Shown in pieces: positions 1 to 6,669 of a DNA stretch of 16,053 nt. Each line of letters begins with the position of its first letter. Within the stretch, counting starts at the first letter, position 1. The notes under the pieces are model-generated. The model had not been told where the DNA came from. It saw only the letters and a program-made list of their open reading frames with translations, and ran no database searches. Position numbers and translations under genes: made by a program. This DNA comes from JBDKTH01 sp964558295. Lineage in GTDB: Bacteria > Planctomycetota > Planctomycetia > Pirellulales > Thermoguttaceae. The stretch spans positions 1 through 16,053 of the forward strand of contig CAZLDQ010000135.1 of assembly GCA_964558295.1 (NCBI GenBank). Reading direction: 5' to 3'.

Positions 1-483
1 ATTCGCCGTATAAATCTCGGCGAATTCCAAGACCCAGGCATCAATCAACTTGCGAAAGGCGGACAAATCCACATCGGTGAGCTTTTGATAGTGGCTGCGG
101 TTGAAGATCTCGCGGTTTTTGACGGTTCCTTTGGCGACCAGTTCCAGGACGAAGAATTCGGAGATGGGGCGCACGGCCAGTTCCAGACGACTGAAGGCGG
201 TCGCGTGACCGGCGCCGCGGCGAAGTCCGAGGTCGTCGCGGCTTACGGCGCCCCCCCAGCCGCGGTCGGAGACCAGGCTGGTGAAGCGGAAGCCGGGGAG
301 GTAGTCGGTGAGCTGTTTGAGCACGCTCTCGATATGCTCGGTCAGGTCCAGGCGATATTGGCTATGGAGACGGCGCAGCTCCTGTTCGCTGAGCGCTTGC
401 TCGGCTTCCGCCCGCGCCCGAGCGTTGCTTGCCCGTTGTCCCCGTTGGATGGCTCGTTCGAGACGTTTTTCGAAATCGGTCAT
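1..483 (-). CDS. Conserved-type hypothetical protein, 3' end cut by window edge
   Basis: An uninterrupted frame of 161 codons runs from an ATG at 483 to the left edge with no stop, so the C-terminus is missing. The start MTDFEKRLERAIQRGQRA leads into a charged, Arg/Glu/Ala-rich stretch (about residues 1-50) that reads as a helical, probably coiled-coil segment. After it comes a globular-looking part with motifs YLPGFRFTSLVSDRGWGGA, FSRLELAVRPISEFFVLEL and VKNREIFNRSHYQKL. No signal peptide or membrane segment is visible. The ATG overlaps the TGA of the upstream tex gene as ATGA, a 4-bp overlap typical of translational coupling, so the two are probably co-expressed. I do not recognise the family; a planctomycete-specific protein is likely. 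Codon use and GC match tex, which argues that the frame is real. Confidence 0.8.
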   Translation of the reverse strand, partial: MTDFEKRLERAIQRGQRASNARARAEAEQALSEQELRRLHSQYRLDLTEHIESVLKQLTDYLPGFRFTSLVSDRGWGGAVSRDDLGLRRGAGHATAFSRLELAVRPISEFFVLELVAKGTVKNREIFNRSHYQKLTDVDLSAFRKLIDAWVLEFAEIYTAN

Positions 484-3419
484 TCCGCGTCGTTTGGTTT
501 CTTCGCTCCGTCGTTGGTGGACGCGGCCTCCTGCCGGGCTTCGAGGAACTGGGCCAAATCACTGAAACTTCGCATCGGCGCCTTGCCGGTCTTCATCGCC
601 TCGGTGATCGGCGTGACCGGCTTGGGCGGACGCTTGGGTTTGTACTCCGGCTTGGGCGGACGCTGGGGCTTCGGCGGCGGGCCTGACCGGCCTTGCGGCT
701 TCCGATCCCGCGGCGGCCGCGGTGGGCGTGCCTGCGGTGCCTGCCCTTGCGGCTTCTCGTCGCGGCGTCCCCCACTGCGCTGCGTGCCCGGGGGAATCAT
801 CGTCAGCGAGACCCGACGCCGCTGCTTGTCGACCTCGACCACCCAGACCTTGACCACATCGCCGACCGCGACCACATCGTGCGGATCGCGGACGAACCTG
901 TCGGCCAACTGGCTCACGTGGACCAGGCCGCTGTCGTGCATCCCGATGTCGACAAACGCCCCGAAGTCGACCACGTTGAGCACCGTCCCGGTCAACTCCA
1001 TCCCCGCCGTAAGATCCTCCAGCTTGATGATCCCATGCTTGAAGACGGGGGCCGGCAGGTCTTCGCGCGGATCGCGTCCCGGCCGGGCCAATTGGGCCAA
1101 GATGTCTTTCAACAACAGTTCGCCCACTTGCCACTCGGTGGCCAAGGCCGGCACGTCGAGCTTGCCGATGCGCTCGGCCAGTCCGCCCAACGCCTCTTTT
1201 GAGGTCAGATCGGCCGCCGTGCAGCCGAGCCGTTCGAGGACCCGGGTGGCCAGGTCATAGCTTTCCGGATGAATCCAGGTGGCGTCCAGCGGATTGTCGC
1301 CACCGACCAACTTCAAGAACCCCGCGGCCTGCACAAACGTCGCATCGCCAAACCCAGGCACCTCCTTGAGCTGCTCGCGCGTGCGGAACGGCCCGTTGGC
1401 CTGCCGATACTCGTAGACCCGGCGGGCGGTGAGCTGGTTGAGCCCCGACACGTAGCGGAGCAAAGCCGGACTAGCCGTGTTCACGTCGACGCCTACGTAA
1501 TTGACGCACGACTCAACCACGTCGTCCAGCGAGGCACGCAGATGGTTGGCTTTCACATCATGTTGATAGAGTCCAACACCGATGTTCGCCGGGTCGATCT
1601 TCACCAGTTCGCTCAACGGGTCCTGCAAGCGGCGTCCGATCGAGATCGCCCCGCGTATCGAGGCGTCGAAACTCGGGAGTTCTTCGCGTCCCACCCGGCT
1701 GGTCGAATAGACGCTCGCCCCCGCCTCGTTAACGATCACGTAGCAAATCCGGTCTTTCAGATCGTCGCTGCTGATCAGTTCGGCGACGAAATCTTCGGTC
1801 TCCCGGCAGGCCGTGCCGTTGCCGATCGCCACGACCGACAACTGGTGGCGTTCGATCAGTTCCCGGACCACCTTTTGGGCCTCCGCCCGGCGTTCTGGAT
1901 TGCCGATCAGGTAGATTACTGCATGATCCAGCAGGTTGCCAAACTCGTCCAACGCGGCCAGCTTGCAGCCGCTCTTGAAGCCGGGGTCTACGGCCAGAAT
2001 CCGGCGGTTGTGGACCGGCGGCTGGAGGAGCAACTTGCGGAGATTCTTGGCAAACACCTCGACGGCATGCGTTTCCGCCCGTTCGGTCAACTCGCGGCGC
2101 ACGTCGCGTTCCAGGCTCGGCAGAATCAGCCGGGTCAGGGCGTCGCGTGCACACCCGCGCAAAAAGGCTGCGTGCGGATGCTCGGCCGGGATGCAGACCT
2201 CCTCGACGGCCTGGTACATCGCCTCCAAGTCACATTCCATCCGCACACGAAGATATTTAGCTCGCTCGCCGCGATTGATTGCCAACACGCGATGTGGCGG
2301 AATCTTACGGATCTCTTCACTGTAGTTGAAGTAGTCGGAAAAGGCCTTTTGCTTCTTCTCCTCGGCCTTCTTCTTCTTGGCCTCTTTCTTGGCCCGTTTC
2401 TGTTCGCTCTTGGCCTGCTTCTGCCGCGGCAGCTTGGCCGGGGCAGGGGGAACCTCGGCCGCCGACGCTTCGGCCGGCGTTTCGCTTGGCGCAGCCACTT
2501 CGATCGGTTCGGCGGCCGGCGTCTCGGCGACTTCGCTCGGCTCCGCGGTCGGTTTGGCCGCTTCAGCTACTTCGGTCCCCGAAGCCTCAATCGGCGTTTC
2601 CGTAACCGGAACTTCTTCAACGGCCGGCGCCGGAGGCTCGGTCACTTCGACCAACGGGGCTAGCGACGCTTCGGGCTCGGGAGCCCCCACCGCTCCAGGT
2701 GAGGTACGTTCGGCGGCCGGCTCCGACGTCTCGGCAGCAGCCGGTTCGCTCGGGGCGGCCGACGTCTTGGACGCTTTGGGCTCAGCAGCCGGTTTCTCGC
2801 CAGCCGGTTTCCCTTCGGGGACGGCTTGCGAGCTAATCAGCTTGCCAGTTCGCTGGAGGATTTCTCGCAACCGCTGCCGCAGTTCGGCCGATTCGCTGAA
2901 CTGTTCGGCCAGGATATGGCCGGCACCCAAGAGGGCATCGGCGGCCGTGGGCACCTGACGGTCGGGATTGGCGTAGTCAGCCGCGCGGCGGTCCAGATCG
3001 TTGGCCAACGGATCGGCCGCGAGAATCTCTGTCGCCAGCGTCTCCAGCCCCCGCGACCGGGCCAGCGTGGCCAGAGTCTGCTTCTTCGGCTTGTAGGGCA
3101 AATAGAGATCTTCGAGCCGTTTGGTCGTACTGGCGCTTTGGATCTGCTTGGCCAACGCCTCCGTCAGTTTCCCTTGCGCCTCGATTGAACGCAAGATCGT
3201 CTGTTTCCGATCGGTCAGCAGACGCAGCTTCGTCAGCCGGGCCTGGATTTGGCGGATCTGTTCTTCATCCAGACCGCCAGTCTGATCCTTTCGATAGCGT
3301 GTAATGAAAGGAATCGTATTCCCTTCATCCAAGAGTTCCAGGACCGCTTCGATTTGCCGGAGTGGAATCCCCAGGCCGCGTGCCAAATGCCGCAGGTTGA
3401 TGGTGACAGGGTCGCCCAT
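480..3419 (-). CDS. tex: Tex-family RNA-binding transcription accessory protein (S1 domain) with large disordered insert
   Basis: Tex proteins bind nucleic acid and act with the transcription machinery in the cytoplasm. The 979-residue product (from the ATG) has the family layout: an N-terminal helical region (HLARGLGIPLRQIEAVLELL; IPFITRYRKDQTGGLDE), a YqgF/RNase H-like domain at about 472-600 (ILAVDPGFKSGCKLAALDEF), helix-hairpin-helix motifs at about 645-705 (VGVDVNTASPALLRYVSGLN; LKEVPGFGDATF) and an S1 domain at about 805-873 (GTVLNVVDFGAFVDIGMHDS). Usual Tex is near 770-780 residues. The excess is an Ala/Pro/Glu-rich then Lys-rich insert at about 199-357 and a basic Pro-rich tail at about 878-979. 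The longer reading starts at TTG 3455, but no Shine-Dalgarno precedes it and ATG 3419 begins at the conserved part, so I prefer the ATG; its own ribosome site is also weak. Its stop overlaps the next gene's ATG. Confidence 0.95.
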   Translation of the reverse strand: MGDPVTINLRHLARGLGIPLRQIEAVLELLDEGNTIPFITRYRKDQTGGLDEEQIRQIQARLTKLRLLTDRKQTILRSIEAQGKLTEALAKQIQSASTTKRLEDLYLPYKPKKQTLATLARSRGLETLATEILAADPLANDLDRRAADYANPDRQVPTAADALLGAGHILAEQFSESAELRQRLREILQRTGKLISSQAVPEGKPAGEKPAAEPKASKTSAAPSEPAAAETSEPAAERTSPGAVGAPEPEASLAPLVEVTEPPAPAVEEVPVTETPIEASGTEVAEAAKPTAEPSEVAETPAAEPIEVAAPSETPAEASAAEVPPAPAKLPRQKQAKSEQKRAKKEAKKKKAEEKKQKAFSDYFNYSEEIRKIPPHRVLAINRGERAKYLRVRMECDLEAMYQAVEEVCIPAEHPHAAFLRGCARDALTRLILPSLERDVRRELTERAETHAVEVFAKNLRKLLLQPPVHNRRILAVDPGFKSGCKLAALDEFGNLLDHAVIYLIGNPERRAEAQKVVRELIERHQLSVVAIGNGTACRETEDFVAELISSDDLKDRICYVIVNEAGASVYSTSRVGREELPSFDASIRGAISIGRRLQDPLSELVKIDPANIGVGLYQHDVKANHLRASLDDVVESCVNYVGVDVNTASPALLRYVSGLNQLTARRVYEYRQANGPFRTREQLKEVPGFGDATFVQAAGFLKLVGGDNPLDATWIHPESYDLATRVLERLGCTAADLTSKEALGGLAERIGKLDVPALATEWQVGELLLKDILAQLARPGRDPREDLPAPVFKHGIIKLEDLTAGMELTGTVLNVVDFGAFVDIGMHDSGLVHVSQLADRFVRDPHDVVAVGDVVKVWVVEVDKQRRRVSLTMIPPGTQRSGGRRDEKPQGQAPQARPPRPPRDRKPQGRSGPPPKPQRPPKPEYKPKRPPKPVTPITEAMKTGKAPMRSFSDLAQFLEARQEAASTNDGAKKPNDAE

Positions 3420-3845
3420 AAGTGGTTGGCATGCATCAACTCGTGGTTGACGCAAAATTCAGGAGGGTAAAGGCTGGAAAACCTGGGTCACGACCAGTAA
3501 CAAAACCGCCCAACCGCTGACAGCGTTTGGAGTTTGGACAGGTTTTCCGTGAAATCGCACTCTAGGTCATTCCGCGGACGCTGTCAAGCAACCGGCCCTC
3601 AGGTTCCCCTGCAGACACTCCCTGATGGCGCTAGTATTACATCGGACAGCCGATGTGAGCTGCGTCAGCGTCATTACCGGGAAAACGCTTATTTTCAAAT
3701 AAATTCGCCAAACCCGCAAGGCGATACCAGCCGATACGAAAGAAGGTCTTTCCTTAGACCCTGGCGGCCAACCGTATACACCCCAGTGTTTGAACGACTG
3801 AAGCCCGGTTTCCCGACAGGTTCTCAAGTCAAGGAGTGGTCCGCG
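3420..3845. other. 426-bp divergent intergenic region, tex / 82-aa gene
   Basis: No credible gene lies here; the frames that cross it are short and lack ribosome sites. It holds the tex promoter candidate (3559-3587) and several small hairpins: 3510-3530 (CCAA and CGCT pairing with AGCG and TTGG, one mismatch, loop GAC), 3639-3656 (7-bp perfect stem ACATCGG, loop ACAG), an AT-rich palindrome 3689-3702 (TTATTT TC AAATAA), and a GGTCT/AGACC stem near 3745-3761. I could not find a convincing promoter for the plus-strand 82-residue gene. Confidence 0.6.
3559..3587 (-). promoter_or_regulatory. Candidate sigma70-type promoter for tex
   Basis: On the minus strand a perfect -35 box TTGACA (3582-3587) is followed after exactly 17 bp by TAGAGT (3559-3564), which matches 4 of 6 bases of the -10 consensus. 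A transcript would start near 3551, giving a leader of about 130 nt before the tex ATG at 3419. The leader contains the imperfect hairpin 3510-3530. The consensus is that of general bacterial housekeeping promoters; planctomycete promoters are less well characterised, so this is a sequence-based prediction. Confidence 0.5.
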
Positions 3846-4094
3846 ATGAGTCGAATCCCCCTCCGAATCTACTATGGGCCCCAAGAAGATCCGGCTGGCG
3901 CGAAGCTTCCCGACGTCGAGGATGCCCGCCAAACCGTCACGGTACCCCTCAATGAGGTCTTGCCGCTGTTGGTTGATGCGATTCAATCGGATCGGACTTG
4001 GTTACGGGACTTCGCCAACGACGAGGTGACGATCTCGATGGATCTTTACGAAGTCATCCTGGCTTACCAATTTTATCGACGCCCCTCAGCCTGA
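3846..4094 (+). CDS. Small hypothetical protein, 82 aa
   Basis: ATG 3846 is preceded by a good Shine-Dalgarno AAGGAG (3831-3836) at 9-nt spacing, which decides the start against longer in-frame readings reaching back to 3534. The 82-residue product begins MSRIPLRIYYGPQEDPAGAK and ends in LYEVILAYQFYRRPSA. It looks soluble, with alternating short hydrophobic and acidic stretches (VTVPLNEVLPLLVDAIQSD; WLRDFANDEVTISMDLYEVI), no signal peptide, no membrane segment and no cysteines. I do not recognise a family. The next gene on the same strand begins 160 bp downstream behind its own -10 box, so this gene is probably transcribed alone. The strong ribosome site supports it as genuine. Confidence 0.75.
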   Translation: MSRIPLRIYYGPQEDPAGAKLPDVEDARQTVTVPLNEVLPLLVDAIQSDRTWLRDFANDEVTISMDLYEVILAYQFYRRPSA

Positions 4095-4211
4095 TCGTTG
4101 CTTCTCACTCACAGTTGCTCCGGTCCCGGTTTTGATTACCACCAGGGGGAGGCGGCCCAACCAAGTGGCAAGCCCCTCACGGTAGTCAGGGTACAGGCTA
4201 GGCGGAACTCT

Positions 4212-4217
4212 TATAAT
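4212..4217 (+). promoter_or_regulatory. Consensus -10 box upstream of the LOG-family gene
   Basis: A perfect TATAAT lies at 4212-4217, 26 bp before the ribosome site of the LOG-family gene. A start of transcription near 4224 would give a leader of about 30 nt ending in the ribosome site and GTG. No good -35 hexamer sits at 16-18 bp (the sequence there is about GGGTAC), so activation or a weak -35 is possible. The box overlaps an upstream in-frame ATG at 4216, which therefore would not be in the transcript. Confidence 0.45.
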
Positions 4218-4243
4218 GAAGAGCCTCCCCTCTGCTGAACCAT

Positions 4244-4248
4244 GGAGG
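4244..4248 (+). promoter_or_regulatory. Ribosome binding site fixing a GTG start
   Basis: GGAGG at 4244-4248 is 6 nt before GTG 4255. The alternative in-frame ATG 4216 lies inside the -10 box and has no ribosome site. Confidence 0.7.
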
Positions 4249-4254
4249 TTGCCT

Positions 4255-5364
4255 GTGAGTACCCCTAAGCCTGAGAAGTCGTCGCGTCTTGATCCGTTGG
4301 CTTCGCCAGAGTTCCACGACCTAGCTGGCCGGGGGGATGATCAATCTTTTGTCCCGCCCCACCATATCGCCGATTTGATTAACCAGATCAAGGAATCGGC
4401 CGACAAGTTGGTCCATGACAAAACCAGCCGTGGCGATTTGAAGATCCTCAACCGCACGCTCAAAGAACTCCGCTATGCCTTCAAGGTCTTCTCCCCCTAT
4501 CGCCATCACCGGAAGGTGACGGTTTTCGGTTCTGCCCGAACTCCGCCCGACGATCCTTGCTACCAGCAAGCGGTCCGGTTTGGTCAGGCGATGGCCTCCC
4601 ACGGATGGATGGTTGTCACGGGAGCTGCCAGCGGGATCATGGAGGCCGGCCATGTTGGTGCTGGTCGCGAGCACTCGATGGGCCTGAACATCATGCTCCC
4701 CTTCGAGCAGATGTCCAATTCGGTGATCGCTGGCGACCCTAAGCTGGTCCACATGAAGTACTTCTTCACTCGGAAGCTGATGTTCGTCAAGGAAAGCCAT
4801 GCGATGTGCCTGTTCCCCGGCGGCTTCGGCACCTTGGACGAAGGACTCGAAGTGCTCACGCTCCTGCAGACGGGCAAACGCGACATGGTCCCGGTCGTCT
4901 TCCTCGACCAACCGGGGGGCGACTATTGGACCCAATTCCAACAGTTCATAGTTGACAAACTCTTGAAACGGGGAATGATCAGCCCCGACGACCTGTCGCT
5001 CTATAAGCTGACCACGCGCGTGGAGGACGCGGTCCAGGAGATCCTGGGATTTTTCCGAGTCTATCAGGGGATGCGGTATGTGCGAAATCAACTCGTGCTT
5101 CGCCTCAGCGAGAGGCCCCGCCCGGAACTACTGGACCAGTTGAACACCTGCTTCGCCGATATCCTGACCAGCGGGCAGATCGTCACCGATGGTCCGCTTC
5201 CGGAAGAACGCGACGAGCCGGAATTGGCCGAGTTGCCACGACTAGTCTTCCACTTCAACCGCCGCGACTTCGGACGTCTCCGGCAGTTGATCAATGCCTT
5301 GAACCGTGGCTTCGTGGCCGCTGAAGAACAACCGGAAGCGTCTCGCGCTCATTCGGAGGAATGA
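4255..5364 (+). CDS. LOG family protein (TIGR00730-type Rossmann fold), long form
   Basis: LOG proteins (once annotated as lysine decarboxylases) hydrolyse nucleoside 5'-monophosphates to base plus ribose 5-phosphate; the plant members activate cytokinins. The exact signature PGGxGTxxE is present as PGGFGTLDE (residues 188-196 from the GTG), preceded by RKLMFVKESHAMCLF. The nucleotide-binding start VTVFGSARTPPDDPCYQQAV and the VTGAASGIMEAGHVGAG loop are also present. The protein is 369 residues against about 180-200 for compact LOGs. The extra parts are an N-terminal ~85 residues, partly helical (IADLINQIKESADKLVHD), and a C-terminal ~100 residues of unknown role. The start is GTG 4255 with GGAGG; the longer ATG 4216 reading is unlikely. 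A terminator follows at 5370-5397. The true substrate cannot be read from the sequence. Confidence 0.9.
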   Translation: MSTPKPEKSSRLDPLASPEFHDLAGRGDDQSFVPPHHIADLINQIKESADKLVHDKTSRGDLKILNRTLKELRYAFKVFSPYRHHRKVTVFGSARTPPDDPCYQQAVRFGQAMASHGWMVVTGAASGIMEAGHVGAGREHSMGLNIMLPFEQMSNSVIAGDPKLVHMKYFFTRKLMFVKESHAMCLFPGGFGTLDEGLEVLTLLQTGKRDMVPVVFLDQPGGDYWTQFQQFIVDKLLKRGMISPDDLSLYKLTTRVEDAVQEILGFFRVYQGMRYVRNQLVLRLSERPRPELLDQLNTCFADILTSGQIVTDGPLPEERDEPELAELPRLVFHFNRRDFGRLRQLINALNRGFVAAEEQPEASRAHSEE

Positions 5365-5369
5365 AGAAC

Positions 5370-5397
5370 CAAGGACTGCTGCGAGTCCTTGCTTTTT
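5370..5397 (+). terminator. Rho-independent terminator of the LOG-family gene
   Basis: An 8-bp perfect stem (CAAGGACT at 5370-5377 with AGTCCTTG at 5384-5391), loop GCTGCG, is followed by CTTTTT (5392-5397). It begins 6 bp after the TGA of the LOG-family gene and precedes the convergent hemE stop, so it ends the plus-strand transcript. Confidence 0.8.
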
Positions 5398-5433
5398 CCT
5401 GTTTACCCGACTTATTTCTGCGCGGGCCCTACG

Positions 5434-6486
5434 CTATCCCTGCGGCTTCCATGCGTGGACCACGTCGACCAAGGCGAGGGCGTTTTCCACGGGCGTTTGC
5501 GGCAACACACCGTGGCCAAGATTGAAGATGTGCCCCGGGCGACCGCCGGCCTGGGCGAGAATTTCGTGGGCCCGGCGGTGGATCTCATCCGGGTTGGTCA
5601 ACAGAATCACCGGATCCAGGTTGCCTTGAATGGCCTTTTGCGGACCGATCGCTTGCCAGGCATCGTCCAGGCGGACTCGCCAATCGACGCCGATCACTTG
5701 GCCTCCCGCCTCGCTCAACAGGGGCAGAAGTGCCGGATTGCCCGTGGCAAAGTGGATCGCTGGCACGTCGGGCGTGAGGTGGGCGAAGACGGTGCGGCTG
5801 TGCGGGAGCACATAGCGCCGATAATCCTCGGGTCCCAAGCATCCTACCCAGCTATCAAACACCTGTACGACTTGCGCCCCCGCGGCGATCTGCGCATTAA
5901 GATATCGGGCAATCCCTCGGGCGAAACGGTCCAACAGAGCATCCCAGGCCCCGGGATCGCGATACATGAGCATCTTCGTGCGCCGATAATGCGAGCTTGC
6001 CCCGCCTTCAATCGCGTAGGCGGCCAGGGTAAACGGAGCCCCGGCAAAGCCGATTAGCGGAAGGTCGTCGGCCAGTCCCGCCCGCGTCAGCCGAACGGTG
6101 TCGAAGACGAACTCCAGCGTGCTGAGGTCATCCAGTTCGCAGACCCGGCGGACATCAGCCGGTTCCCGGATCGGATTGTGGATCACCGGCCCCTCGTCGG
6201 CGGTGAACTCCAGCGTCAGCCCCATTGGTTCGAGGATCGGCAGCAAATCGGCAAAGATGATCGCCGCATCGACGCCGAGTCGCTCGACCGCCATCAGCAT
6301 CACCTCGGCGCAGAGGGCTGGGTTCTTGCACAGTTCCAAAAAACTCATCCGTTGGCGGATCGCCCGATACTCGGCCATGTAGCGGCCTGCCTGACGCATC
6401 AGCCAAATCGGCACGCGTTCGGTCGGCTCCCGGCGCGCGGCTTTCATGAACGGGCTATGGTACCAGGGTTGCGATTGGTCGGGCAT
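5434..6486 (-). CDS. hemE: Uroporphyrinogen decarboxylase
   Basis: HemE removes four acetate carboxyl groups from uroporphyrinogen III to give coproporphyrinogen III in cytoplasmic haem synthesis. Family motifs are clear: the substrate-binding segment VPIWLMRQAGRYMAEYR near the N-terminus, the catalytic aspartate region AAIIFADLLPILEPMG, the IGFAGAPFTLAAYAIEGG segment, FDSWVGCLGPEDYRRYVLP, and the C-terminal FNLGHGVLPQTP with its conserved histidine. From ATG 6486 the product is 350 residues, normal for the family. An upstream in-frame GTG at 6501 would add 5 residues; neither start has an obvious Shine-Dalgarno. It stands alone, convergent with the LOG-family gene and separated from the upstream cysteine-rich gene by a strong terminator, so it should have its own promoter, which I could not identify with confidence. 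Confidence 0.95.
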   Translation of the reverse strand: MPDQSQPWYHSPFMKAARREPTERVPIWLMRQAGRYMAEYRAIRQRMSFLELCKNPALCAEVMLMAVERLGVDAAIIFADLLPILEPMGLTLEFTADEGPVIHNPIREPADVRRVCELDDLSTLEFVFDTVRLTRAGLADDLPLIGFAGAPFTLAAYAIEGGASSHYRRTKMLMYRDPGAWDALLDRFARGIARYLNAQIAAGAQVVQVFDSWVGCLGPEDYRRYVLPHSRTVFAHLTPDVPAIHFATGNPALLPLLSEAGGQVIGVDWRVRLDDAWQAIGPQKAIQGNLDPVILLTNPDEIHRRAHEILAQAGGRPGHIFNLGHGVLPQTPVENALALVDVVHAWKPQG

Positions 6487-6535
6487 GTCAGTGGGAGGCA
6501 CTTGGGTTTCAGGGGCTAACGATCTATTCTTGGGG

Positions 6536-6585
6536 ATTCCCGGGGGAATTGCAAATCGAAAATCTCAAATTGCAGATTGAGACTG
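6536..6585. repeat. Short intergenic repeats upstream of hemE
   Basis: The palindrome ATTCCC GG GGGAAT (6536-6549) is followed by two near-identical direct copies, AATTGCAAAT (from about 6547) and AATTGCAGAT (from about 6569). The AT-rich tract contrasts with the GC-rich flanks. It may be a dispersed intergenic repeat of this genome or part of the hemE promoter; I cannot tell which from one window. Confidence 0.35.
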
Positions 6586-6608
6586 TGTCTTTGAGGGCGC
6601 AAGAAACA

Positions 6609-6636
6609 AGTCTGCCCGGGTGGACCCGGGCAGACT
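6609..6636 (-). terminator. Strong terminator hairpin after the cysteine-rich gene
   Basis: A perfect 12-bp stem (AGTCTGCCCGGG at 6609-6620 with its complement at 6625-6636) has a 4-nt loop. Read on the minus strand it is followed by TGTTTCTT, a moderately U-rich tail. It lies 33 bp beyond the stop of the cysteine-rich gene and isolates hemE from read-through. On the plus strand the flank is not T-rich. Confidence 0.75.
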
Positions 6637-6669
6637 CCTCTGACGCTATAGGTTAGGACCAGCGGGTGC

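Noticed and set aside
85..2663. Long plus-strand open frames (391 and 464 codons) opposite tex
   Set aside because: They mirror the high-GC codon pattern of tex on the other strand, contain no recognisable domain, and tex matches its family over its full conserved length.
3534..3845. Longer start for the 82-residue gene at 3534
   Set aside because: No ribosome site, unconvincing composition, and it overlaps the tex promoter candidate. ATG 3846 has AAGGAG at good spacing.
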